In this document: in pieces, positions 17,228 through 25,021 of the stretch
Numbering within the stretch: the first letter of the stretch is position 1
Layout: the number at the start of each line of letters is the position of its first letter
NCBI RefSeq assembly: GCF_029051685.1
Contig: NZ_JAACFT010000009.1
Coordinates: 1 to 64,000, forward strand
Source: Bradyrhizobium sp. CSA207
GTDB taxonomy: Bacteria > Pseudomonadota > Alphaproteobacteria > Rhizobiales > Xanthobacteraceae
Reading direction: 5' to 3'
Length of the DNA: 64,000 bases
Notes under the pieces: generated by a model
The model's database searches: none
What the model was told of the DNA's origin: nothing
Seen by the model: the letters and a program-made list of their open reading frames with translations, nothing else
Translations under genes and position numbers: made by a program

Positions 17228-18229
17228 ATGGTCGATCTATTCAGCATGTTCCGTCGGCGCCCCGCCAAGCGCGGCCGGCCAGGATTTGCGCGTCAGGACA
17301 TCACCTCGCTCGGCGACAGCGTCGGCGGTCTGGTGACGAGTCCCGTGCGGGACGCGCCCCCCATTGCCCGTGAGCCGGACCAGTTCCGCGCCGAGCCGCC
17401 GCGGCCGCGCCAGCCGCCGGCTCAACCGGCCAGAGCCGCTGCCAAAGCCAATGCCAAGGCCACTGCCAAGTCCAACGGCTCAGGCGGCCCGCAGCTTCTG
17501 AAGCGGCCGGGCTTCCTGGCTGTGCATAGCGTGGAAAAGAGTTTTGGCAGCCGCCAGGTGGTGCGCGGTGTCAGCATCTATGTGCGCCGCGGCGAAGCGG
17601 TCGGCCTGCTGGGGCCGAACGGCGCCGGCAAGACCACCGTGTTCTACATGATCACCGGCCTGATCAAGCCCGATCGCGGCGCGATCGAGCTCGACGGCCA
17701 CGACGTCACCAAGCTGCCGATGTATCAGCGCGCGCGGCTCGGCATCGGCTATCTGCCGCAGGAAGCCTCGATCTTCCGCGGCCTCACCGTCGAGCAGAAT
17801 ATCCGCGCCGTGCTCGAAGTGGTCGAGCCGTCGCGCAAGCAGCGCGAGCAGCAGCTCGACGCCCTGCTCGACGAGTTCAACATCACGCGCCTGCGCAAAT
17901 CGCCTTCGATCGCGCTGTCCGGCGGCGAGCGGCGCCGCGTCGAGATCGCGCGCGCGCTGGCGACGCGCCCGAACTACATGCTGCTGGACGAGCCCTTCGC
18001 CGGCATCGATCCGATCGCGGTCGGCGACATTCAGGACCTCGTGCGCCATCTCACCAATCGCGGCATCGGCGTGCTCATCACCGACCACAATGTCCGTGAG
18101 ACGCTCGGGCTCACCGATCGCGCCTATATCGTCTATGCCGGTGAAATCTTGACCGAGGGCAGCCCGGATGAGATCGTCAACGATCCGGACGTTCGCCGCC
18201 TTTACCTTGGCGAGGAATTCCGCCTCTAG
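17228..18229 (+). CDS. lptB: LPS export ABC transporter ATP-binding protein LptB
   Basis: LptB is the ATPase that powers LPS extraction from the inner membrane. Walker A is GPNGAGKTT, the signature is LSGGERRR and Walker B is YMLLDEPFAGID, followed by the H-loop in LITDHNVRETL. About 85 residues precede the ATPase domain: a basic start (MVDLFSMFRRRP) and a low-complexity Pro/Ala/Lys stretch. The family core is about 240 residues, so this extension is extra. I start at ATG 17228; a frame to 17111 would translate the 13-bp repeat. It is directly followed by rpoN. Confidence 0.92.
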   Translation: MVDLFSMFRRRPAKRGRPGFARQDITSLGDSVGGLVTSPVRDAPPIAREPDQFRAEPPRPRQPPAQPARAAAKANAKATAKSNGSGGPQLLKRPGFLAVHSVEKSFGSRQVVRGVSIYVRRGEAVGLLGPNGAGKTTVFYMITGLIKPDRGAIELDGHDVTKLPMYQRARLGIGYLPQEASIFRGLTVEQNIRAVLEVVEPSRKQREQQLDALLDEFNITRLRKSPSIALSGGERRRVEIARALATRPNYMLLDEPFAGIDPIAVGDIQDLVRHLTNRGIGVLITDHNVRETLGLTDRAYIVYAGEILTEGSPDEIVNDPDVRRLYLGEEFRL

Positions 18230-18236
18230 CCTGTTT

Positions 18237-18250
18237 TTGCGTTACGTCAA
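18237..18250 (+). promoter_or_regulatory. FixK/FNR-type box upstream of rpoN
   Basis: TTGC-GTTACG-TCAA fits the FixK2 consensus TTG(A/C)-N6-(T/G)CAA. It lies 71 bases before the rpoN start, where a class II site would place transcription near 18285. The first rpoN copy of Bradyrhizobium japonicum is reported to be activated under low oxygen through FixK. Confidence 0.65.
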
Positions 18251-18301
18251 GACGTGTACATCGGGCTAAGACTAGGATAAGCAAAAATCGGACCAATTTT
18301 T

Positions 18302-18317
18302 TGGGAACGGTTCTTGC
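18302..18317 (+). promoter_or_regulatory. Sigma-54 (-24/-12) like sequence over the rpoN start region
   Basis: GGGAACG-GTTC-TTGCT matches the sigma-54 consensus TGGCACG-N4-TTGCW at 10 of 12 defined positions, with GG and GC exactly ten bases apart. It ends four bases before the rpoN ATG, so it could not make a normal rpoN transcript. It could be a binding site for autogenous repression. Confidence 0.5.
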
Positions 18318-18320
18318 TTC

Positions 18321-19934
18321 ATGGCGCTCACGCAGAGATTAGAGTTCCGGCAATCGCAGTCGCTGGTCATGACGCCGCAGCTGATGCAGGCGATCAAGCT
18401 GCTGCAATTGTCCAATCTCGATCTCACGACCTTCGTGGAAGAGGAACTCGAGCGTAATCCGCTGCTGGAACGGGCCAACGACGAGGCGCCGGCCGGCGAA
18501 GCCCCGGCCGAGGTCGGCCAGTTCAACGACAGCGACGGCGGCCACAACGACGAACCGGGCGGCGGCCCGGGCGAGGCCTTCGAGCCCGGCCAGGAAGAAT
18601 GGATGAGCAAGGATCTCGGCACCCGCGCCGAGATCGAGCAGACCTTGGACACCGGGCTGGACAACGTCTTCTCCGAAGAGCCGGCCGAGACGGCTGCGCG
18701 CAACGCCCAGGATGTCGCGCCGACCACCTATACCGAATGGGGCGGCGGCGCTTCTAGCGACGAGGACTACAATCTCGAGGCCTTCGTCGCGGCGGAGATC
18801 ACGCTCCGCGACCATCTGGCCGAGCAGCTCTCGGTCGCCTTCACCGGTCCCGCACAGCGCATCATCGGGCAGTATCTGATCGATCTCGTCGACGAGGCCG
18901 GCTATCTGCCGGCGGACCTTGGCCAGGCCGCCGAGCGGCTCGGCGCGTCGCAGCAAGATGTCGACCACGTTCTTGCCGTGCTGCACAAATTCGATCCGCC
19001 CGGTGTCTGCGCGCGCAACTTGAGCGAATGCCTGGCGATCCAGCTGCGCGAGCTCGATCGCTACGACCCGGCGATGCAGGCGCTGGTCGAGCATCTCGAT
19101 CTGCTCGCCAAGCGCGACATTGCGGGCCTGCGCAAGGTCTGCGGCGTCGACGACGAGGACATCGCGGACATGATCGGCGAGATCCGCCGGCTCAATCCCA
19201 AGCCCGGCATGAAGTTCGGCTCGGCGCGTCTACAGACCATGGTGCCGGACGTCTATGTCCGCCCGGGTCCCGACGGCGGCTGGCATGTCGAGCTCAACAG
19301 CGACACCTTGCCGCGCGTGCTGGTCAACCAGACCTACTATTCGCAACTGTCGAAGAAGATCGGCAAGGACGGCGACAAATCGTATTTCACCGACGCGCTG
19401 CAGAACGCAACCTGGCTGGTGCGCGCGCTCGATCAGCGCGCCCGCACCATCCTGAAGGTTGCGACCGAGATCGTGCGCCAGCAGGACGGCTTCTTCACCC
19501 ATGGCGTGGCGCATCTGCGGCCGCTCAATCTGAAGGCCGTGGCCGATGCCATCCAGATGCATGAATCCACGGTGTCGCGCGTTACTGCCAACAAATACAT
19601 GGCGACCAATCGCGGCACCTTCGAGCTGAAATATTTCTTCACGGCTTCGATCGCGTCGGCCGATGGCGGCGAGGCGCATTCCGCCGAAGCCGTGCGTCAC
19701 CACATCAAGCAGTTGATCGATTCGGAAGCACCTGCCGCAATTCTTTCCGACGACACCATCGTGGAACGGTTGCGCGCCTCGGGCATTGATATTGCCCGCC
19801 GCACGGTCGCGAAGTACCGCGAAGCCATGCGCATTCCCTCCTCGGTGCAACGCCGCCGCGACAAGCAGAGCGCTCTTGGTAACGTCCTCTCCACCGCAAT
19901 GTCCGATCGCTCCCGCAACACCGAGCCGGCCTGA
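18321..19934 (+). CDS. rpoN: RNA polymerase sigma-54 factor
   Basis: The 537-residue protein is the alternative sigma factor for nitrogen, symbiosis and other activator-dependent genes. The N-terminal region I (QRLEFRQSQSLVMTPQLMQAIKLLQLSN) contacts activators. An acidic region II follows at about residues 50-130, then the core-binding region, the HTH near MHESTVSRVTANKY and the RpoN box ARRTVAKYRE near 505. Bradyrhizobium carries two rpoN copies. This one sits behind lptB with a FixK-type box, which fits the oxygen-regulated rpoN1. Confidence 0.95.
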   Translation: MALTQRLEFRQSQSLVMTPQLMQAIKLLQLSNLDLTTFVEEELERNPLLERANDEAPAGEAPAEVGQFNDSDGGHNDEPGGGPGEAFEPGQEEWMSKDLGTRAEIEQTLDTGLDNVFSEEPAETAARNAQDVAPTTYTEWGGGASSDEDYNLEAFVAAEITLRDHLAEQLSVAFTGPAQRIIGQYLIDLVDEAGYLPADLGQAAERLGASQQDVDHVLAVLHKFDPPGVCARNLSECLAIQLRELDRYDPAMQALVEHLDLLAKRDIAGLRKVCGVDDEDIADMIGEIRRLNPKPGMKFGSARLQTMVPDVYVRPGPDGGWHVELNSDTLPRVLVNQTYYSQLSKKIGKDGDKSYFTDALQNATWLVRALDQRARTILKVATEIVRQQDGFFTHGVAHLRPLNLKAVADAIQMHESTVSRVTANKYMATNRGTFELKYFFTASIASADGGEAHSAEAVRHHIKQLIDSEAPAAILSDDTIVERLRASGIDIARRTVAKYREAMRIPSSVQRRRDKQSALGNVLSTAMSDRSRNTEPA

Positions 19935-20015
19935 TTGCGCTGGCGCCAAATCGCGCTACTCTCAACCCCCCATCGCGACCGATCCAAGCTAGGCCTTCAA
20001 CCAGCGAGGCATCAC

Positions 20016-20606
20016 ATGACTCTCCGGATTTCGGGAAAAAGCATCAGCGTCGGCGAGGCCTTGCGCGGCCGCGTTGCCGAGCGAACCGATGAGGTCCTGC
20101 GCAAGTTTTTTGACGGCAATTATTCCGGCCACATCACGCTGAGCAAGGACGGCTTCGGCTTCCGCACCGATTGCTCGCTGCACCTTGATTCGGGAATTAC
20201 GCTGGAGGCCGATTCGAACGCCCCGGACGCCTATGCCAGTGCCGACCAGGCGCTTCTGATGATCGAGAAACGGTTGCGCCGCTACAAGAGCCGGCTCAAG
20301 GACCGCTCCGGCCGCAAGTCCCACGCTGCCGCGGCACTCGCCGCGCTCGATGCCACGAGCTACGTTCTGGAGGCGCCGTCCGAGGACGAGGTCACCGGCT
20401 ACAGCCCCGTCATCATCGCGGAGGCAACCACCTCGCTCAGACAGCTGTCGGTCAGCGAAGCGGTCATGGAACTCGACCTCAGCGGGGCTCCCTGCCTGGT
20501 ATTCCAGCATGGCTCGAGCGGCCGGGTGAACATCATTTACCGCCGGGCGGACGGCAATGTCGGCTGGATCGACCCGCCCGCAGGCAAGCCGGAAGGCAAG
20601 GCCTGA
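20016..20606 (+). CDS. hpf: Long-type ribosome hibernation-promoting factor
   Basis: The product binds the 30S subunit in slow growth and dimerises ribosomes to 100S particles. The N-terminal HPF/RaiA domain begins MTLRISGKSISVGEALRGRV. The C-terminal dimerisation domain includes VMELDLSGAPCLVFQHGSSG and VNIIYRRADGNVGWIDP. ATG 20016 has GAGG nine bases upstream. It is the usual gene between rpoN and ptsN. Confidence 0.92.
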   Translation: MTLRISGKSISVGEALRGRVAERTDEVLRKFFDGNYSGHITLSKDGFGFRTDCSLHLDSGITLEADSNAPDAYASADQALLMIEKRLRRYKSRLKDRSGRKSHAAAALAALDATSYVLEAPSEDEVTGYSPVIIAEATTSLRQLSVSEAVMELDLSGAPCLVFQHGSSGRVNIIYRRADGNVGWIDPPAGKPEGKA

Positions 20607-20627
20607 GGGGGCACCAACCGTGCCCCC
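20607..20627 (+). terminator. Hairpin after hpf
   Basis: GGGGGCAC and GTGCCCCC form a perfect 8-bp stem around CAACC right at the hpf stop. No T-tract follows, so it may be Rho-dependent or only an mRNA stabiliser. Confidence 0.45.
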
Positions 20628-20669
20628 ACCACCCCTTAACAATGACCGGGACAAAGCCGCACGCGGCAG

Positions 20670-20686
20670 TTGGCACCGGGATTGCG
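20670..20686 (+). promoter_or_regulatory. Sigma-54 promoter upstream of ptsN
   Basis: TTGGCACC-GGGA-TTGCG carries the invariant GG and GC ten bases apart and matches TGGCAC-N5-TTGC fully. Transcription would start near 20697, leaving a leader of about 128 bases before ptsN. I found no TGT-N10-ACA NifA site just upstream. Confidence 0.65.
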
Positions 20687-20824
20687 TTGGAGTAGAAGCC
20701 CCCCACATCAGCCAAGGGTTAAGTCCGCCTCCTGCTTCACCTTCTTGACGCCGGCCCGCCTCGGTTCTCTGTCCAGGTTGGCCAATTCGGAACCTGACGT
20801 TTTCATTCACCTCGGAAGTCTTCC

Positions 20825-21286
20825 ATGCCGATTACCGATCTGGTCGCGCCCGAGGCGATTCTCCCGGCATTGAAGGTCAACAGCAAGAAGCAGGCGCTTC
20901 AGGAACTCGCGGCCAAGGCCGCCGAGCTGACCGGTCAGAACGAACGCGCGGTGTTCGAGGTGCTGCTGCAGCGGGAAAAGCTCGGTACCACCGCGGTCGG
21001 TTACGGCGTCGCCATTCCCCACGGCAAGCTGCCCAAGCTGGAAAAGATCTTCGGCCTGTTCGCGCGGCTCGATCGTCCGATCGATTTCGAATCGATGGAC
21101 GGCCAGCCGGTCGATCTCGTGTTCCTGTTGCTTGCGCCGGAAGGCGCCGGCGCCGACCATCTCAAGGCGCTGGCGCGCATCGCCCGCCTGCTGCGCGACC
21201 AGGACATCGCGAAAAAGCTCCGCGCCTCGCGCGATGCGCAAGCGATCTATTCGGTGCTGGCGCTGCCGCCGGCCACGGCGGCTTAA
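20825..21286 (+). CDS. ptsN: PTS IIA-like nitrogen regulatory protein EIIA-Ntr
   Basis: The 153-residue protein is the terminal phosphate acceptor of the nitrogen PTS, regulating potassium and nitrogen metabolism in the cytoplasm. The active histidine lies in GVAIPHGKLP near residue 66, and the family segment DLVFLLLAPEGAGADHLKALARIARLL follows. It closes the rpoN-hpf-ptsN group. A sigma-54 promoter in front of it suggests that the sigma factor two genes upstream may control it. Confidence 0.95.
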   Translation: MPITDLVAPEAILPALKVNSKKQALQELAAKAAELTGQNERAVFEVLLQREKLGTTAVGYGVAIPHGKLPKLEKIFGLFARLDRPIDFESMDGQPVDLVFLLLAPEGAGADHLKALARIARLLRDQDIAKKLRASRDAQAIYSVLALPPATAA

Positions 21287-21317
21287 TCCGTTATTGCGAG
21301 CGAAGCTCTCTCAACAC

Positions 21318-21404
21318 CGTCATTGCGAGGAGCTCTTGCGACGAAGCAATCCAGAGTCCGTCCGCGGAAAGATTCTGGATTGCTTCGCTGCGCTCGCAAT
21401 GACG
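21318..21404. repeat. Long intergenic inverted repeat (CGTCATTGCGAG type)
   Basis: CGTCATTGCGAG at 21318 is mirrored by CTCGCAATGACG at 21404, and GCAATCCAGA is mirrored by TCTGGATTGC inside. The whole element could fold into one long hairpin. It lies between ptsN and a small membrane gene. Confidence 0.8.
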
Positions 21405-21522
21405 ACGCGGAAACGTCATCTCTCAAAATGGAAACGGGCACGCCTTCTCTCGCAAGCATCGATCCAATAAGAAGTCCCTGCTTTCCACGACTAAGCGGTA
21501 CGCCTCGCCAGAGGATCTTCTC

Positions 21523-21750
21523 TTGATTACATTCCTCGTACTGGCCGGCATGTTTGGATGGTTGGCCAGCGTGGTTTGGCAATTGCGGCTTGCGAGTACC
21601 AAGGGAAAAGTTTGGAGCCGTAACGGCTATGTAACCCGTACAAGCAACGAGACAGTCTTCGGCGCCTGCGTGTGTTTCTACTGGATGGCACTTGGGTGGG
21701 GAGCCGTCATGCTATTTTGTATGGTGATATCGATTATCAGGCAAATCTAG
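21523..21750 (+). CDS. Small membrane protein of unknown function
   Basis: The 75-residue product has two hydrophobic helices (LVLAGMFGWLASVVW and YWMALGWGAVMLFCMVISII) with a basic loop between them. It probably starts at TTG 21523, which has AGAGGA seven bases upstream. The base composition is less GC-rich than its neighbours. I do not recognise a family, and it may be acquired DNA next to the duplicated DUF1150 fragment. Confidence 0.5.
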   Translation: MITFLVLAGMFGWLASVVWQLRLASTKGKVWSRNGYVTRTSNETVFGACVCFYWMALGWGAVMLFCMVISIIRQI

Positions 21751-21824
21751 AGCACGACCCGGATTTGAGCATCCCGTCATCGCCTTCCGGCTGATAGCTC
21801 AGCTCGCAGTATGCGGATAAAGCA

Positions 21825-21976
21825 AAGCGGGTACGCCTTCGTGCGAAGGCATGCCCGCTTCCAACTCTATTCTTACGACGCTCGCTCGCTCAGTGCACGC
21901 TCACCGCTTGCGGCTCGTTGCTTCAGGCGTTGGCGACTGCGGCTTCGCGGCTGTCGGTCAGCATGATCGGCGTGCC
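21825..21976 (-). pseudogene. Truncated copy of the DUF1150 gene end and its terminator
   Basis: These 152 bases match 24140-24291 at most positions, covering the terminator hairpin and the last 29 or so codons of the DUF1150 gene. Read on the minus strand it encodes GTPIMLTDSREAAVANA and then TGA (21923-21925) where the intact gene has a TGG tryptophan codon, then the normal SNE...QAVSVH tail. The similarity stops abruptly at 21976. It is a non-functional direct repeat of the copy 2.3 kb away. Confidence 0.85.
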
Positions 21977-22014
21977 CTCACCAATCGCAGCATCCTCTAC
22001 GTGGATGGTCCTGA

Positions 22015-22764
22015 TCAGACGTTGCAGACGCCGCCGTCGACGACCATGTCGGAGCCCGTCATGAACGAGCTCTCATCCGAGGCGAGGAAGAGGGCCGCTG
22101 CCGCCAGTTCGTCGGGACGTCCGATTCTCAGCATGGGCGTGTAGTTCGCATACATCTTGCGAAGCGCGACGGCCTCCTCGGGGCTGGTCGCCTGGGAGTC
22201 CATGATCGGCGTGTCGACCGGGCCCGGGCTGAGGAGGTTCGCACGGATGCCGCTGTCCTTGAATTCGGCCGCCCAGGTCCGGACGTACGAACGCACGGCC
22301 GCCTTGGTCGCCGTGTAGGTCGAGTGGTTCGCCAGGCCCATGTAGTGCATGGCCGAGGACACCAGGATGATCGATCCGCCGCCACTCATCATCGGCAGCA
22401 TCTTCTGCACCAGGAACAGCGGCCCCTTGGCCATCAGGTCAAATGTGCGGTCGAAGTGGTCCTCCGTGATGTCGCGCAATGGCACCTGCTCGGTGAAGCC
22501 GGCGTTGGACACGACCACGTCGACCTTGCCCTTGGCACTCCGGACCGCGTCGGCAACGCGGCCGAGATCCGCAAGCCTGGACGCGTCCGCCTGAATGGCC
22601 GTGACGCCGCTGCCAATGAGCTTTACCGCCTTGTCGAGCGCTTCCTGGCGCCGGCCGAAGATGAAGACATGGGCGCCCTCCCTGACGAACCGCTGGGCGA
22701 TGGCAAGCCCGATGCCGCTGTTGCCGCCGCTGACAACCGCGACCTTGCCTTTCAATCGTGACAT
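22015..22764 (-). CDS. Short-chain dehydrogenase/reductase
   Basis: The 249-residue classical SDR has the NAD(P) motif GGNSGIG near residue 12, NAG in VVVSNAGF, Ser in VSSAM and the catalytic YTATK. It ends with the usual GSDMVVDGG before the C-terminus. The substrate is not evident. The start at 22764 (MSRLKGKVAVVSG) fits the family; a frame to 22794 would add ten residues. It is divergent from a LysR gene over a 290-base gap, so the regulator probably controls it. Confidence 0.88.
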   Translation of the reverse strand: MSRLKGKVAVVSGGNSGIGLAIAQRFVREGAHVFIFGRRQEALDKAVKLIGSGVTAIQADASRLADLGRVADAVRSAKGKVDVVVSNAGFTEQVPLRDITEDHFDRTFDLMAKGPLFLVQKMLPMMSGGGSIILVSSAMHYMGLANHSTYTATKAAVRSYVRTWAAEFKDSGIRANLLSPGPVDTPIMDSQATSPEEAVALRKMYANYTPMLRIGRPDELAAAALFLASDESSFMTGSDMVVDGGVCNV

Positions 22765-22920
22765 AACATTTTCCTCAGTTTGCCTTCCCGGCACGTCCGG
22801 GAAACCCTGAGGTAGGCCCGCCGGCGTCAGGCGGTCAGTCCGGAAGTTTGCACCAGCGTGGTGCGCAAACGATCCGGCCGCGCAACTGATGTTGAGTTCG
22901 CCCGCGTCGACACCCCAATC

Positions 22921-22931
22921 GCAAAATTTGC
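22921..22931. promoter_or_regulatory. Palindrome in the SDR-lysR divergent gap
   Basis: GCAAA-A-TTTGC is a perfect inverted repeat and fits the loose T-N11-A pattern of LysR sites. It is roughly in the middle of the 22765-23056 gap. No other gene-like structure was seen there. Confidence 0.35.
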
Positions 22932-23056
22932 CCCCGCAGTGCGTTTTCGGCCGGCTTCCGAATTGGGTTTACCCGCGCCACCATCTACATAGATGACGAT
23001 TTTCGATGAAGGAACGCGGGATTCGAAGCGCAATCCCGGGCTAAGGATTGCGCGGG

Positions 23057-23971
23057 ATGATCGATTGGGATGACGTTCGCTACTTTCTTGCCGTCGCCCG
23101 CGAGGGTTCGGTCCGGGCTGCCGCCGAGCGCATCAAAGTGAACCACTCGACGATATTGCGACGCATCTCCCAGCTGGAGGAGCGCCTCGGGACGCGGATG
23201 TTCGAGAAGCTGCCGTCAGGTTATCGCCTGACGGAGGCCGGAGAGGAGACTCTCGCATTTGCGGAGCAGATGGAAGCTTCGTCGGCTCAATTGCAGACGC
23301 GCGTCTTTGGCCGCGACCAGAGTGTGCGCGGGCTTCTGCGGGTGACGCTGCCGTCGACCCTCGCCACGCACTTGCTGATGCCGGACCTGGCCGAGTTCGG
23401 GCGTCTTCACCCCGAGATCGAGATGGAAATACTGTCCATCAACGAGCCGATCAATCTGACCAACCGTCAGGCTGACGTCGCGATCCGCGTCGTCTATGAC
23501 CGTAACGCGCTCCCGCTCAATCTTCACGGCGTGAAGGCGCCGGAGTTGTTCGGCGGCGTCTACATGTCCCGCGACCTGCTTGCGGCGTGGCGTGCGGGAG
23601 CGCCTGATCGCATCCGCTGGATCGTCAGGAGCAAGGATCCGGTCTCGGAGTGGGCGCGCAAGGGTGAGGTTCCTGCCTCGGACGTTCCGTTCAGAGTCAC
23701 GGACGCCTCAGCGCAAATCCTTGCCGTGCGACAGGGGCTCGGGATGGCGTCCTTGTCTTGTTTTATCGGAGATGCCGATCCGTCGCTGGTGCGGGTGCCG
23801 GGGACGACCCTGCGCATGCTCGGAACGCTTTGGCTGCTCACGCAAGGCGAGTCGCGCAAGACCAAGCGGGTGCGGCTGTTTATGGAATTCATGTCGCGTC
23901 GGCTCGCAGCGTACGCGCCGCTTCTGGCGGGACTGTCTCCTGCGGTCGATGAGCGGGGGATCGTCGACTGA
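23057..23971 (+). CDS. LysR-family transcriptional regulator
   Basis: The 304-residue protein has an N-terminal winged HTH (WDDVRYFLAVAREGSVRAAAERIKVNHSTILRRISQLEERLG) and a C-terminal effector domain starting near residue 85. ATG 23057 has AAGGA nine bases upstream; an in-frame TTG at 23048 is a poorer start. It is transcribed away from the SDR gene, the usual LysR layout for a regulator and its target. The ligand is unknown. Confidence 0.9.
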   Translation: MIDWDDVRYFLAVAREGSVRAAAERIKVNHSTILRRISQLEERLGTRMFEKLPSGYRLTEAGEETLAFAEQMEASSAQLQTRVFGRDQSVRGLLRVTLPSTLATHLLMPDLAEFGRLHPEIEMEILSINEPINLTNRQADVAIRVVYDRNALPLNLHGVKAPELFGGVYMSRDLLAAWRAGAPDRIRWIVRSKDPVSEWARKGEVPASDVPFRVTDASAQILAVRQGLGMASLSCFIGDADPSLVRVPGTTLRMLGTLWLLTQGESRKTKRVRLFMEFMSRRLAAYAPLLAGLSPAVDERGIVD

Positions 23972-23990
23972 TCTGCTGCGTCACGAAACC

Positions 23991-24088
23991 CTCATGGTGA
24001 GGAGCGCGAAGCGCGTCTCGAACCATGAAGGCCCGGATCTCGCCGAGGCCTTCCTTCGAGACGCGCGTTCCGCGCTCCTCAGGATGAG
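23991..24088. repeat. Intergenic inverted repeat (GAGGAGCGCGAAGCGCG type)
   Basis: CTCATGGTGAGGAGCGCG is mirrored by CGCGCTCCTCAGGATGAG, and GCGTCTCGAA is mirrored by TTCGAGACGC. It lies just after the LysR gene and before the DUF1150 terminator. Confidence 0.7.
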
Positions 24089-24139
24089 CAGAGGAGTGGG
24101 TTTGGCGCGGCAGAACTAAGGGAGCATACGGACAAAACA

Positions 24140-24175
24140 AAGCGGGCACGCCTTCGTGCGAAGGCATGCCCGCTT
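24140..24175 (-). terminator. Terminator of the hsp20-DUF1150 operon
   Basis: AAGCGGGCACGCCTTCG and CGAAGGCATGCCCGCTT form a near-perfect 17-bp stem. On the minus strand it is followed by TTTGTTTTGTCC. The same hairpin is duplicated at 21825-21860. Confidence 0.85.
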
Positions 24176-24204
24176 GAAACTCTATTCGTCCGGCGTGCGC
24201 GTGC

Positions 24205-24477
24205 TCAGTGCACGCTCACCGCTTGCAGCTCGTTGCTCCAGGCATTGGCGATTGCGGCTTCGCGGCTGTCGGTCAGCATGATCGGCGTGCCGTCCGCGGA
24301 ATGGAGCGCGAAGAGCTTGAGGCCCGGCGCGATTTTCGGCGCTTCCGGAAACAGGCCCGGCACATCCTCGGAGCGGATCTGCTTCACGTAGGCGATATGG
24401 CCTTCGCCGAGGGTCGCCAGCGTCTCCGGAGAGACATTCTGGGCTTCATATTCGAACGCAACATGACCTTCACTCAT
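24205..24477 (-). CDS. DUF1150 family protein
   Basis: The 90-residue protein has the DUF1150 pattern: YEAQNVSPETLATLGEGHIAYVKQIRSEDV, then LFALHSADGTPIMLTDSREAAIANAW. The family is small, cytoplasmic and found next to hsp20 genes in alphaproteobacteria; its role is unknown, though the link suggests a part in heat or protein-quality response. It is 51 bases behind hsp20 and ends at a strong terminator, so the two are one operon. Confidence 0.88.
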   Translation of the reverse strand: MSEGHVAFEYEAQNVSPETLATLGEGHIAYVKQIRSEDVPGLFPEAPKIAPGLKLFALHSADGTPIMLTDSREAAIANAWSNELQAVSVH

Positions 24478-24528
24478 GGTCTCGACTCCTCTCTCGAAAC
24501 TAAGCGGTCGAGTCCGCTACTCGTTCCA

Positions 24529-24954
24529 TTATTCGTGCTCATTGATAGCGATTGTCTTAACGATCCTCTCCGGTTCCGGCCGGGCAAGATCGATCGCCAG
24601 CAATCCGTTCTTCAGATCGGCACCCAACACCAGCATCCCCTCCGCCAGCACGAAAGTGCGCTGGAAGTGGCGCGCGGCGATGCCGCGATGGATGTATTGC
24701 CGGGTCTTGTCGTCCTGCTGCCGCCCGCGAATCACAAGCTGGTTTTCCTCAATGGTTACATCGAGTTGATCGCGGGTGAATCCGGCGACCGCCAGCGTGA
24801 TGCGCAACCGCTCGGGCTGGCCCTCCGATCGGTCGCACCTCTCGATATTGTAGGGAGGGTAACCGTCGGCGCCTTTGACGACGCGATCGAGCACGCGCTC
24901 AATCTCGTCGAAGCCCAGAAGGAACGGACTGGAAAGCGTGGGAACACGAGACAT
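24529..24954 (-). CDS. Small heat-shock protein, Hsp20 family
   Basis: The 141-residue protein carries an alpha-crystallin domain: YPPYNIERCD, LRITLAVAGFTRDQLDVTIEENQLVIRGRQ, and the GILxIDL-like motif NGLLAIDLARP near the end. It holds unfolded proteins for refolding. The start MSRVPTLSSPFLLGFDEIERV matches class A rhizobial Hsp20. The leader carries a ROSE-type hairpin that hides the Shine-Dalgarno, and an RpoH-like promoter lies further upstream. Confidence 0.93.
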   Translation of the reverse strand: MSRVPTLSSPFLLGFDEIERVLDRVVKGADGYPPYNIERCDRSEGQPERLRITLAVAGFTRDQLDVTIEENQLVIRGRQQDDKTRQYIHRGIAARHFQRTFVLAEGMLVLGADLKNGLLAIDLARPEPERIVKTIAINEHE

Positions 24955-25015
24955 AGTTTACAAAGTCCTCTCGAAGCGACTTTGGCGTTTCAGGGCCCGT
25001 AGAGGCACCCCTTGG
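24955..25015 (-). promoter_or_regulatory. ROSE-type RNA thermometer in the hsp20 leader
   Basis: On the minus strand the hairpin at 24962-24983 reads AAAGUC-GCUUCGAGAG-GACUUU. Within it UCGCU faces the Shine-Dalgarno AGGA (24966-24969) with one unpaired G, which is exactly the UYGCU/AGGA pairing that defines ROSE elements. An AGGG/CCCU hairpin lies further upstream in the same leader. The AGGA is 11 bases before the ATG. Melting on heating would free translation. Confidence 0.8.
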
Positions 25016-25021
25016 TCAGCA

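Noticed and set aside
21287..21520. Possible small RNA from the long inverted repeat after ptsN
   Set aside because: The structure is the common intergenic repeat type. There is no promoter or T-tract to support a transcript.
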